Assembly: GCA_030038275.1 (NCBI GenBank)
Contig: JASHPG010000052.1
Coordinates: forward strand, 1 to 39,088
DNA from: Candidatus Acidiferrales bacterium
GTDB lineage: Bacteria > Acidobacteriota > Terriglobia > Acidiferrales > UBA7541
Length of the DNA stretch: 39,088 nt
Direction: 5' to 3'
Made by a program: the position numbers and the translations under genes. Every line of letters starts with the position of its first letter. Positions within the stretch are counted from its first letter, which is position 1. Positions 6,430-14,544 of the stretch are shown piece by piece. The notes beneath the pieces were generated by a model, which worked only from the letters and a program-made list of their open reading frames with translations, made no database searches and was not told where the DNA came from.

Positions 6430-8709
6430 TTACCGGTGCTTCAATTCCGGCGACTCCTCGCGCAAACTGGCTCCGAACAAAATCAGACTCCCTTCGCCCG
6501 CCCGCGAAATCTTCACGCGCGTTGCCGCCCACGCCAGCGCGTTTGCTCCAGCTACCGTTTCAGGCGCCAGGATCGAGATCGGGTTCGCACCTCGATTGCT
6601 GGCGAATCTTGTGAAGTTTTCGTGGCCCTGCCCGATGGGCATCGCAACCACGCCTGGAGCGATTCCAGGCGTGATCATCGCCGGAGCTTTTAGCGTTCCA
6701 TGCTGCGAAGCAACTTCCACCAAATCCGCCTGTTTAATCCCGAGCTTGTTCGCCGTAGCCGGATTTAGTTCCACCCACGACCCCCACATCGCGGTCGAGG
6801 TCGGATCAGGCGCTTCTTGCATCCAAGGCAATCCCGCAAGCGACCCGTCGTAGAGCATCTGCGATGCAAACGGCATGAAGTAGAACGGAAACTCGGCCGC
6901 GTCGCCATCGAATTGCGCGGCCGCATAACTCAAGCGACCCGCGACCGTTTTCCCAGTTGATTCGTCCGTGTTCGTTTGCCCTTCCGGCCCCCACCAGCCC
7001 CCCTGCTGCTGTGCATTCGACCAAAAATCGTCTGCCGTCTTCGCGTCTTTGGATCCCTTCGCTTTGTAGAGCGCGGCGAAATCCGCCTGGATCGCCTCGT
7101 CGTAAGTCTTCCACGGCAGGGCTGTCGCCAAATTGCCGCCAAGTTGATGCGCCAGATCGAGCAGCACCTCAGGCGTCGATCGCGTATCGTGTAGTGGCAA
7201 TACCGCCGGAGACGCAACGCTCACGACAGTACGAAGAGATCCCGAATCCGGCGTGTCTTCAATCCAAGATTCGAGCGGCGAGTGATCCGGAAGGATCAGG
7301 TCGGCATATGCGCTGGTTTCGTCTATAAAGCTCCCAAAGCTCGCGATCAGCGGCGCCTTTTCAAGCGCTTCGCGCACCCGCCACGCTGTAGGCGTGGCAA
7401 ACACTGGATTCGCGCCGTAAATCAGCAAGGCTCCAACCGAACTCGGATTTGAACTGATCTGCTCGGCCAATGCCCGAACTGCGTCGGCTCCCGAAGATTC
7501 CTGTGCGCCGGATTTGCCGTTGCCGGAAGTCCAGACTGGACTGAACTGAACGCCGCCTGGTTTTTCGGCGCTTCCGAGCAACGCGTTCAGCGCATTGGTG
7601 GCCGCCGCATTGACCAAGCCGTTCGTATGCGCTGTCGCCGCATCACCGATCAAAGCCACCGCCGGTCCATGAGCCGCCGCTTCGTGGGCAATCCGCGCGA
7701 CCGTTGCCGCCTTGACTCCGGTCTGCGCTTCTATTTTCTCCGGCGCGAAATCCGTCAGACCCTCAGACCATCCTTCGATCAACGCACCAGCCGGCCCGGC
7801 GGAAGATGCCGGCCGCAACTTTTCGGCAATCAACACGTGCGCGATGCCCAGCGCCAGCACTCCCTCGGACCCTGGTGTGCACGGAATCCATTCATCAGCA
7901 TTCGCCCCGGTCTGCGAAATGCGCGGCTCGAACTGCACGAATTTTCCCCGCATTCCCAGCCGGCCTTCGCGCATTTGACCGTATCCAAGCGACTGCGCCA
8001 CCGGCGAATTCCACGTTCCTAGAAAATTCGCGCCAAATGAAATGACGTAATTGCTCTGGCTCAAATCCACCGTCGGAGGCGCGTCGTGACGGAAACTCGC
8101 CGCATTCGCGGCGCGAACTACCCGCTCGTCGAAAAATGCGAACTCGATGTACTGCGAATCCTTGAAACCGCCGGCAAATGTAGCCGCGATATTTTTTCGC
8201 TGGCCACGTAGAGGGCTCGTCAGAAAAACTAGCCGGTTTTGCGAACTCCCGCTATGAAGCGACGAAAGCTGCGCCATCAAGCGCTTCATAGCCTCGTCCC
8301 ACGAAATTGCCTTGAACTGTCCCGATCCGCGCGCCCCCGAACGCATCAGCGGCGTCCGCACGCGTTCTGGATGATAGGTCACCTGCAGGCCCGCCTGTCC
8401 CCGCGGACACAACTTCCCGTGGTTGATCGGGTGCGCCGGATTCCCTTCCAGTTTCTTCGCCAGTCCCATCTGCATCAATCCGAGCTGCCCGTTGCGCACG
8501 ACCTCCGCGTCGCCTTCCATCACCCGGACCAGCAAGCCGCAACCCGCGGGACACAGCGTGCAGACGCTCGGCTTCCATGTCGCCACCCCGGGAATCAGGT
8601 CTTCTTCCGGAATAAACCGGATCAATTGGTGATCCGGACTCCCGCACGCATCCAGCGCCGCCGATGCGCCGGTGATCGCCGAAATTTTCAGAAAGTCGCG
8701 TCGTTGCAT
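6430..8709 (-). CDS. actB: ACIII subunit ActB, molybdopterin-oxidoreductase-like half
   Basis: A 759-residue protein with a twin-arginine start (MQRRDFLKIS), a short hydrophobic stretch and a Cys at residue 22 in a lipobox-like context. It has the N-terminal cluster motif C50-C53-C57 and C101 (CTLCPAGCG ... GKLCPRGQ), and a fold like molybdopterin oxidoreductases (SQSNYVISFGANFLGTW, LIYGANPVFATP, ADLILPDHSPLESW). The family's ActB is known to lack the molybdenum cofactor although it keeps the fold. It lies 66 bases after actA. The Tat motif implies folding in the cytoplasm and export with its cluster. Confidence 0.88.
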   Translation of the reverse strand: MQRRDFLKISAITGASAALDACGSPDHQLIRFIPEEDLIPGVATWKPSVCTLCPAGCGLLVRVMEGDAEVVRNGQLGLMQMGLAKKLEGNPAHPINHGKLCPRGQAGLQVTYHPERVRTPLMRSGARGSGQFKAISWDEAMKRLMAQLSSLHSGSSQNRLVFLTSPLRGQRKNIAATFAGGFKDSQYIEFAFFDERVVRAANAASFRHDAPPTVDLSQSNYVISFGANFLGTWNSPVAQSLGYGQMREGRLGMRGKFVQFEPRISQTGANADEWIPCTPGSEGVLALGIAHVLIAEKLRPASSAGPAGALIEGWSEGLTDFAPEKIEAQTGVKAATVARIAHEAAAHGPAVALIGDAATAHTNGLVNAAATNALNALLGSAEKPGGVQFSPVWTSGNGKSGAQESSGADAVRALAEQISSNPSSVGALLIYGANPVFATPTAWRVREALEKAPLIASFGSFIDETSAYADLILPDHSPLESWIEDTPDSGSLRTVVSVASPAVLPLHDTRSTPEVLLDLAHQLGGNLATALPWKTYDEAIQADFAALYKAKGSKDAKTADDFWSNAQQQGGWWGPEGQTNTDESTGKTVAGRLSYAAAQFDGDAAEFPFYFMPFASQMLYDGSLAGLPWMQEAPDPTSTAMWGSWVELNPATANKLGIKQADLVEVASQHGTLKAPAMITPGIAPGVVAMPIGQGHENFTRFASNRGANPISILAPETVAGANALAWAATRVKISRAGEGSLILFGASLREESPELKHR

Positions 8710-8775
8710 TCGATTCGTCCCATTCGCTCGTCAATTTCACGGCAAAATGCGTCCTCTTCGTTTCCGCCCTCGTAA

Positions 8776-9399
8776 TCAGTAATGGCAGGTCACGCAATCC
8801 ACCGGCGCGCCGTGCTGCTGGTGGCACTCCACGCAGAAACCCATCGTCAGGTTCACTGACCGCACTGCCACAGTCTGCTTGCTCATGTCGCCGTGGCACG
8901 TCGAACACTGCACGCCCGCGCGAATGTGCGGAGCGTGGTTGAAAAACACGTGTGCTTCCGGCGCGAATCCGTATACCCGCTGCCAAGGCACGTCTTCTCC
9001 TCGATTGAAATACGCTGTGAGCTTCTTGATCTCCGGCGTATTCGTCGCGATCACGCGATGGCATGTCATGCAGAATTTCACGCTGGGTATCCTGGCGTCC
9101 GGCCCCTGATTCACTCCCGCGTGGCACATAACGCACTGCAACCCTTTCGCGATGTGAACCTTGTGTGGGAACTGAATCGGCTGTGTGGGCTGTGGGCGAT
9201 AATCGAAAAAATCGGCAACCGCAGCGCCGATTGTCCGGTGCGCCGGAGTGAAAACCGCGGAACCCGTGTCCTGAATGTCGCTGAATGGCCCGTTTTCAGC
9301 GGATAACTCGCGCTGCACTGCGAAACACGCTAGGGCTATTGCGCCAACGATTACCGCGATCCTAACCCCACGGTACAGACCGCGCCGGGATGAAAGCAA
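8776..9399 (-). CDS. actA: ACIII subunit ActA (pentahaem cytochrome c)
   Basis: A 207-residue cytochrome with one N-terminal membrane anchor (VRIAVIVGAIALACFAVQ) and exactly five CxxCH haem sites: CVMCH, CMTCH, CSTCH, CVECH and CVTCH. The spacing and the FPHKVH and FNHAPH histidines, likely distal ligands, fit ActA/cytochrome c7-type subunits. It faces the periplasm and hands electrons onward. The start appears to be a TTG at 9399 with GAGG about seven bases upstream; no in-frame ATG is nearby. It is the first gene of the act operon, and the upstream control region is only about 100 bases long before an insertion sequence. Confidence 0.88.
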   Translation of the reverse strand: MLSSRRGLYRGVRIAVIVGAIALACFAVQRELSAENGPFSDIQDTGSAVFTPAHRTIGAAVADFFDYRPQPTQPIQFPHKVHIAKGLQCVMCHAGVNQGPDARIPSVKFCMTCHRVIATNTPEIKKLTAYFNRGEDVPWQRVYGFAPEAHVFFNHAPHIRAGVQCSTCHGDMSKQTVAVRSVNLTMGFCVECHQQHGAPVDCVTCHY

Positions 9400-9502
9400 A
9401 ATGGCCCTCGTCGAAATAGGTTCGGTTACGAACCCGCCATACTACACATCCGCTCCTCCGCTGTAAACCGGGATTTCCGCCTGTGTCTTGGCCCAATAAT
9501 TC

Positions 9503-10402
9503 TGTCACCCCTTAACGGCCCAGTGAAAATGTCACCCTATGAACCAGGCGACATTTCGCTTGAGTCAGAAAGAGTTGCAACGAGTGGCCGTCATCTCCTC
9601 GTGCGTGCAAGGAACCCTGACGTGTGCCAGAGCTGCGGAGCTGCTCGATCTATCGCCTCGGCAGGTCCAACGTCTCAAATCGCGCTATCGGCAAGGCAGC
9701 GCAGCGGCTCTGGCGCACGTCAGCCGCGGACGCCCTAGCCCGCGCCGCTTATCCCAAACCTTGCGCCAGCGCATTCTCCTGCTGGCCCGCACCCGCTATG
9801 CCGGTTTCAACGATCATCACCTCTGCGAGAAGCTGGTCGAAGTCGAAGGTCTATCTCTGGGCCGGGAAACCCTTCGCCGCATTTTGCGCTCCGCAAGCCT
9901 TGGCTCCCCGCGTAAACGACGCACACCTGCTCATCGCCTGCGCCGTCTCGCGCGGGCTCGCGAAGGCGAAATGCTCCTGCTCGACGCCAGCCTCCACCGC
10001 TGGCTCGAAGATCGCGGCCCCGCACTTACCCTGCTCGGCTTTCTCGACGACGCTACCCGCCAGGTCCTGGCCGCCGCATTCTTCTCCAGCGAAGACGCCC
10101 GCGGCTATTTCCGCCTGCTCCGCCGCTTGTTGCGCCGTCACGGCGTTCCTCTCAGTCTCTACGGCGATCATCACAGCGTCTTTGTCCGCAACGCAGCGTC
10201 GGCAAGGACAACGTCGTGCAGTGGCAGGGCCGCTTGTTCCAGATCCCACCCCAGCCGAAACGCTTCAGCTTCGCCGGGGACAAAGTGCAAATCTACGAAT
10301 CGCTCGAAGGAGAGGTCTCGATCTATTACGCAAATACCAAACTCCACCACGCGGTGACTAACTTAACCGGGGTGACATTTTCATCGGGCCGTTAGGGTGA
10401 CA
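9503..10402 (+). mobile_element. Internally deleted insertion sequence (ISNCY-like)
   Basis: About 900 bp bounded by imperfect terminal inverted repeats of about 35 bp: 9503-9538 on the left and 10369-10402 on the right. Both begin TGTCACCC, then share TAACGGCCC and TGAAAATGTCACCC. Between them is a transposase with its middle missing. The element lies about 100 bases upstream of actA, divergent to it. Without the central catalytic part it should move only with a complete copy elsewhere. Confidence 0.75.
9539..10395 (+). pseudogene. ISNCY-family transposase, broken by internal deletion
   Basis: The first ~222 residues match an ISNCY-like transposase: helix-turn-helix LTCARAAELLDLSPRQVQRLKSRY, RGRPSPRR, RYAGFNDHHLCEKL, then the start of the RNase-H-like core (LLDASLHRWLEDRGPALTLLGFLDDATRQVLAAAF, HGVPLSLYGDHHSVFVRN). 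After that the frame is lost. From about 10201 a different frame encodes the usual C-terminal part (NVVQWQGRLFQIPP, KRFSF, KVQIYESLEGEVSIYY) and ends at 10395. The roughly 100 or more residues between, including the last catalytic acidic residue, are absent. The deletion also shifts the frame. Confidence 0.8.
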
Positions 10403-10517
10403 TTTTCACGTTGCTATAACACCCGGGATTTCCGTCTGGATGGCCGCCTACAGGTCACCGCCCCGTATGGACTAGCCCCTCCCTCACGCCGCTTCCTACG
10501 CCGGAGCTAACCTGATT

Positions 10518-11075
10518 TCACTGGATGGGAATGATCAAGATCGCGTACTTCGTGCCACCAAACATAACGAATGGCCGGTGCGTATCTGGATGCACGTCCG
10601 CTAATGGGAGACCCGACTCATTGGCGATCTTCGCGTCCAAGATCATGATGTGGGGAGGGATGTGAATGTAGTCTTTCGCCCCAGCAGGCAGCTTTTCCGC
10701 AAACGGATCAATATTGCTCCAGGCAGACCCACCCTGGAGCATGTACGAGTATCCCGGTTTACTCGAATCTGGCGGGCGTCCCGTGCCGAACGCCTCAATG
10801 AAAGCGAGTCCGTTGGCATCGAAACAAGCAGGCAGAGGGTCGGGATCACCATCACTCGCCGGAATGCAGGTCCAGCCATTGTTACCGTCGCGCAGTACAA
10901 TCCACTGGCCTTTCTTGCTGCGAATGGCGACGGCGGCATGCGCAGCGATGCCAGCCGGAGCGGCTGATAGCGCACGGCGAATCTGTGGTTCACGCTGCTG
11001 CGACCGAGCGGATGCACCCAACGACGTCACAGCAAAGATCACCATTGCGAGAAGCCGCAGCCGTCGCAGACTCAT
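10518..11075 (-). CDS. Secreted protein of unknown function (NGWTC/PPHIM family)
   Basis: A 185-residue protein with an N-terminal signal peptide (RLRLLAMVIFAVTSLGASARS). The mature part has features I recall from an uncharacterised bacterial secreted family: VLRDGNNGWTCIP, an acidic DPDPLPACFD segment, YMLQGGSAWSNIDPFA, PPHIMIL and PFVMFGGTKYAILIIPI at the end. Two cysteines (NGWTC and PACFD) may form a disulfide. It lies downstream of the flavoprotein gene on the same strand, 23 bases away, and may share its transcript. No enzymatic motif is recognised. Confidence 0.7.
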   Translation of the reverse strand: MSLRRLRLLAMVIFAVTSLGASARSQQREPQIRRALSAAPAGIAAHAAVAIRSKKGQWIVLRDGNNGWTCIPASDGDPDPLPACFDANGLAFIEAFGTGRPPDSSKPGYSYMLQGGSAWSNIDPFAEKLPAGAKDYIHIPPHIMILDAKIANESGLPLADVHPDTHRPFVMFGGTKYAILIIPIQ

Positions 11076-11098
11076 CGGGTCTCCGAAATTCTAAGCTT

Positions 11099-12223
11099 TC
11101 AGAACTGAAGTGCCGGAACGTTACGATGCAGAAACCACCGGTCGAGCACCACATGGCGCGAAAACCACCCGTTCCTCAAGAGCACGCGCCCAAGCGATTC
11201 GATCCACGACTCTGGCAGCCGCGAACCAATGGCCGTTGAAACATCGCGCCCTGAATCGCCAAACCGCCCCGCCAGAGCGCTTCGGTACGGCTCAAGCGCT
11301 TCTCGCGTGTATTGTCCAGCCGCTGCCGCAATCACTTTCGCGGCCAACAGTCCCGACTCGATCGCCGGACGAATGCCCTCCCCGCTCTGGGAATACGCCA
11401 ACCCCGCCGCATCTCCGATCAACAGCACGCCATCACCAGCCACGTTGCGGTTCGTTTTCGAATACAACAGGTACGCGTGGCCGATCATAGGACCTGGCAA
11501 ATCGAACGTAACCTTGTTCGTCTGGCGCAAAAATTTCACAAACTCCGCAACGTGACGCGGCAATCCGTGCGGATCGAGCCGCCCCAAGCCGATATTCAAA
11601 AAATTCTGTTTCCGGAAGCACCAGCCGTAGCCCTTCATGTCCGCGCAGAAAAACAGCTCCGGCACTTCGCCTTCCACCCCGCAGCCTCTGCGTTGCTCCG
11701 GCGTCATTTCAAATTCGATTTCTTGCGCCGCCACAGCTGTCTCTTTGCGCGCATCGGCTCCTAAATGCCGCGCCACTGGGCAAAAGTGACCTCCCGCGCC
11801 AATCACGATCCGCGCCGTAATTTCGCCATTCACCACCCAACCACCGTCCACTCGCTCAAGTTGGTTCAGCGGCGTATTCTGTAGCACGCGCGCGCCGGAA
11901 CGCCTCAACAGGTACGCGTCAAACTCGCATCGCCGAATCCCGTAGCTAACTGGCTTCCCGTAGCTCGTTTGCACTTCGGGCCCACCAATGCGGCCGGTGC
12001 GAAATCCGCTCAGCGGCTGTAAGACATGACCTTTCCCGTATTCCGCGGTATCAATCTCCAGCTCCTCAATAACGGCGGGCGTGATCCATCCACCGCAAAC
12101 CTTATCGCGCGGGAAGGTTCGCTTATCGATGATCGTGGTATCGATTCCCGCCCGCCGCAGAGACCACGCGCACGCGGACCCCGCCGGACCGGCGCCGACG
12201 ATCAGGGCGTCGCATGCATCCAT
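11099..12223 (-). CDS. FAD-dependent oxidoreductase, geranylgeranyl-reductase-like
   Basis: A 374-residue flavoprotein from the ATG at 12223 (an upstream in-frame ATG at 12376 lies within the neighbouring gene). The N-terminal dinucleotide motif ALIVGAGPAGSACAW, the PRDKVCGGW motif and the later FAD motif GVLLIGDAAGLAYSQSGEGIRPAIESG place it in the geranylgeranyl reductase/tryptophan-halogenase-like group of p-hydroxybenzoate-hydroxylase-fold enzymes. Members reduce isoprenoid or other unsaturated lipid chains. It overlaps the cyclopropane-synthase-like gene by 22 bases, so the pair is probably translated together and may act on the same lipid. The substrate cannot be told from sequence. Confidence 0.8.
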   Translation of the reverse strand: MDACDALIVGAGPAGSACAWSLRRAGIDTTIIDKRTFPRDKVCGGWITPAVIEELEIDTAEYGKGHVLQPLSGFRTGRIGGPEVQTSYGKPVSYGIRRCEFDAYLLRRSGARVLQNTPLNQLERVDGGWVVNGEITARIVIGAGGHFCPVARHLGADARKETAVAAQEIEFEMTPEQRRGCGVEGEVPELFFCADMKGYGWCFRKQNFLNIGLGRLDPHGLPRHVAEFVKFLRQTNKVTFDLPGPMIGHAYLLYSKTNRNVAGDGVLLIGDAAGLAYSQSGEGIRPAIESGLLAAKVIAAAAGQYTREALEPYRSALAGRFGDSGRDVSTAIGSRLPESWIESLGRVLLRNGWFSRHVVLDRWFLHRNVPALQF

Positions 12224-13446
12224 TTTTCTTCTTTCGCCGCAGGCTGTATATCTTCGTACAAGTGCGCCCGCGTCCATGGTATCTGCCGGCAGTTCGCTCC
12301 AGCGAACGCGATTTGAAACAGCTGCAACCCTCCGGACCGGAACGCAGCGAGCGATCCCGCCAGATACAACCGCCACGCCCGCACGAACTCCGGCCCGAAC
12401 ATTTGTGTCACTCGATCCACGGATGTTTCAAACCGCGCTAGCCAATGCTCCAGCGTCTTCGCATAGTGCATCCGCAAGTTCTCCACGTCGAGCACCGAAA
12501 GATTCCCTGGCTCGAAAACCGGGGCCACTTCGCTCAACGCCGGCGCGTACGCGCCCGGAAAAATCCGCTTCCGCATCCATGGGCTGAACGGATGCGGGTA
12601 ATTGCGCCCGATGAAATGCACCAGACCGCGTCCCCAGTCTCCGATCGTGCGGTGAATCACGCGGCTAAATTCCTCATAGTGGCGCAATCCGACGTGCTCC
12701 AGCATTCCCACCGACATGAACGCGTCCTGCCGCCCGGAAATGTTCCGGTAATCGTCCTCAATGAACTCCACTTGCCCCGATAACCCTTCTCGTTTCGCCT
12801 GTTCCCGCGCATACACAATTTGCTCGTGCGAAATATTGAATGCCCGCACCGTCACGCCGTAATGCTTCGCCATGTGCAGTGCCAGCGCGCCCCACCCGCA
12901 TCCCGCATCCACCACCTTTTCGCCCGGCTGCAGTTGCACCTTGCGGCAGACGTGATCCATCTTCGCCACTTGCGCGTCCTCAAGCGTCGCCCCGGTCGTC
13001 GGAAAATACGCGCACGTGTACACCATCCGCTTATCCAGCCAAAGTTTGTAGAAATCGACGTTCAGGTCGTAGTGCCGGTGAATATTTTTTCGTGACCCGC
13101 GAGTGGTATTGTCATTCACGCGGTCTAGCCACCATGATCGCAGCCGTGCATACCACGCCGCCTTTTCGCCGCTCTGCATGAACCGCATCAGTTCTTCGAG
13201 AAATGCCGTCAGGTCGCCGCGTACCTCGATCCGCCCATCGGAGTACCCGTCGCCGAAAGCCATTTCTGGATCGAGCGCCAGTTTCGCCAGCATTCGGCGG
13301 TCCGACACGACGACCGTCGTTGACTTCGATCCGTCATTGGTCATCAAGTCAGCGGCGTCCCGCCCGACCGCCAGTTGGAACGGTGGATTCCCAGCCATTC
13401 GCAGAATTTTTCGTGTCAGCCATTGTTCCGTGGAAGAGAAGTTCAT
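12202..13446 (-). CDS. Cyclopropane-fatty-acyl-phospholipid synthase-like methyltransferase
   Basis: A 414-residue protein. The N-terminal ~110 residues match the extra domain of CFA synthases (TTVVVSDRRMLAKLALDPEMAFGDGYSDG). Then comes the catalytic domain with HYDLNVDFYKLWLD, YTCAYF with a Cys at about 145, the SAM loop VVDAGCGWGAL (about 178-188), NISHEQ, SVGMLEHVG and HFIGRNYPHP. These enzymes transfer a methylene from S-adenosylmethionine to unsaturated acyl chains at the membrane. It is the first gene of a pair with the flavoprotein. A sigma70-like promoter lies upstream. Confidence 0.85.
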   Translation of the reverse strand: MNFSSTEQWLTRKILRMAGNPPFQLAVGRDAADLMTNDGSKSTTVVVSDRRMLAKLALDPEMAFGDGYSDGRIEVRGDLTAFLEELMRFMQSGEKAAWYARLRSWWLDRVNDNTTRGSRKNIHRHYDLNVDFYKLWLDKRMVYTCAYFPTTGATLEDAQVAKMDHVCRKVQLQPGEKVVDAGCGWGALALHMAKHYGVTVRAFNISHEQIVYAREQAKREGLSGQVEFIEDDYRNISGRQDAFMSVGMLEHVGLRHYEEFSRVIHRTIGDWGRGLVHFIGRNYPHPFSPWMRKRIFPGAYAPALSEVAPVFEPGNLSVLDVENLRMHYAKTLEHWLARFETSVDRVTQMFGPEFVRAWRLYLAGSLAAFRSGGLQLFQIAFAGANCRQIPWTRAHLYEDIQPAAKEEKWMHATP

Positions 13447-13513
13447 TGTGCCACCTCCGACTTCGAGCGGCCCTCAGCATCCGCTTGAACTTGCGCTTGA
13501 AATGTGCGTTTTT

Positions 13514-13541
13514 ATTAATCCACTCCGCATACAAATGTCAA
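13514..13541 (-). promoter_or_regulatory. Candidate sigma70-like promoter for the CFA-synthase operon
   Basis: On the minus strand TTGACA (13541-13536) is followed after 16 bases by ATTAAT (13519-13514), four of six to the -10 consensus. The predicted start is about 60 bases before the ATG at 13446. Confidence 0.45.
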
Positions 13542-13677
13542 TATTTCAGCTCACCGCTTCCGGCCAGCTCGCTTGCGGATCGACCGGACGAATCTTCTCC
13601 CGGCGCGGCATAAATCTCAGGATCGAGATGGCCGGCCCAAAGCACTGGCAGACGCATTGTGCGGTCCCTGGGCCCCC

Positions 13678-14337
13678 CTAGGTCTCCGGGCTGCGTGTCT
13701 TCCGCGAGGCTGCCACAAATTGCCGCGAATCCCGTTTCCCTGCGATTCGCACGGTGCTTGCCTGCGGTCCCTTTTCGCCCCGCTCCTCGGCGAAGTTCAC
13801 TACCGTTCCGACTCTCAGCCGTTTGAATCCGCCGTTTAGCACGCTATCTTGATGGAAATAGATCTCGCGCCCGTCCGGCGCGGCGATAAAACCATATCCT
13901 TGATCTGGGAAAATCCTCTGGACGCGCGCCACGGGCGGAGGCTCGTGTGTTTTCACCTCGCGCCTTTGCCTTCGCGCGTAGTCCTGCAATCTCCGGCACG
14001 CTGCCTCGAACGCCTGATTGATCGCCAATCGTAGGTTCTTTCGCGGCGCATCTAGCTCCGCTTCCTTGCTGACCGCTGTCTCCCTTACCTGGCGCAGACG
14101 GTGCGCCAGCGTCGGTGCGCGCTTCACCACGATTTCCCCGCCGGGCAGCGTCAAGTCGATCCGCACGCCATACGCTGCTCCCTTACGCTTATGTCGATGT
14201 GGGACTTCAACCGCCACGCGGCATCCCATAATCGGTTTGTAGAACGTCTCCAGTTTTCCGGCTTCCGATCGAATCCACTCCTTTACATTCTCCGAGGATT
14301 CCATATTCCGAAAGGTGATCTGCATCAGCAATTCCAT
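13678..14337 (-). CDS. Ribosome hibernation factor (HPF/RaiA-like) fused to a cold-shock domain
   Basis: A 219-residue protein from the ATG at 14337, chosen because AGGAG lies seven bases upstream; the open frame extends to 14472 without support. Residues 1-110 match the S30AE/HPF domain (MQITFRNMESSENVKEWIRSEAGKLETFY, VAVEVPHRHKRKGAAYGVRIDLTLPGGEIVVKR), which binds the 30S decoding region in resting cells. A basic linker follows, then a cold-shock domain with the RNA-binding motifs QGYGFIAAPDG and EIYFHQDSV and a closing VVNFAEERGEKGPQAS. Such HPF-CSD fusions are known in several phyla. It is probably a stress or stationary-phase ribosome protein. Confidence 0.85.
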   Translation of the reverse strand: MELLMQITFRNMESSENVKEWIRSEAGKLETFYKPIMGCRVAVEVPHRHKRKGAAYGVRIDLTLPGGEIVVKRAPTLAHRLRQVRETAVSKEAELDAPRKNLRLAINQAFEAACRRLQDYARRQRREVKTHEPPPVARVQRIFPDQGYGFIAAPDGREIYFHQDSVLNGGFKRLRVGTVVNFAEERGEKGPQASTVRIAGKRDSRQFVAASRKTRSPET

Positions 14338-14544
14338 ACGCGAACTCCTGAAGGTGGCTACTGCTATGGGAGCGCTTTCGCCGCCGACTAGCACGCCGCC
14401 AACTGCCCCTCTTTTATGATAATCCTGAGGACCCGGCCGGAAACGAGTGAAACGCGATTCCAGGTCGTTCACCTTCCTTCAAATAGGCTGCAGTGGGTCA
14501 GCTTGAAGTTTCCTGATCGGGAGACGACCAGACAAAAATCCAAC

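Larger units (their letters stand above)
9467..10438. repeat. Near-identical 16-17 bp direct repeats flanking the insertion sequence
   Basis: ACCGGGATTTCCGCCTG (9467-9483) and CCCGGGATTTCCGTCTG (10422-10438) lie on either side of the insertion sequence, in the same orientation, each 19 bases from its end. They differ at two positions. They are too far from the ends for a normal target-site duplication. Confidence 0.5.
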
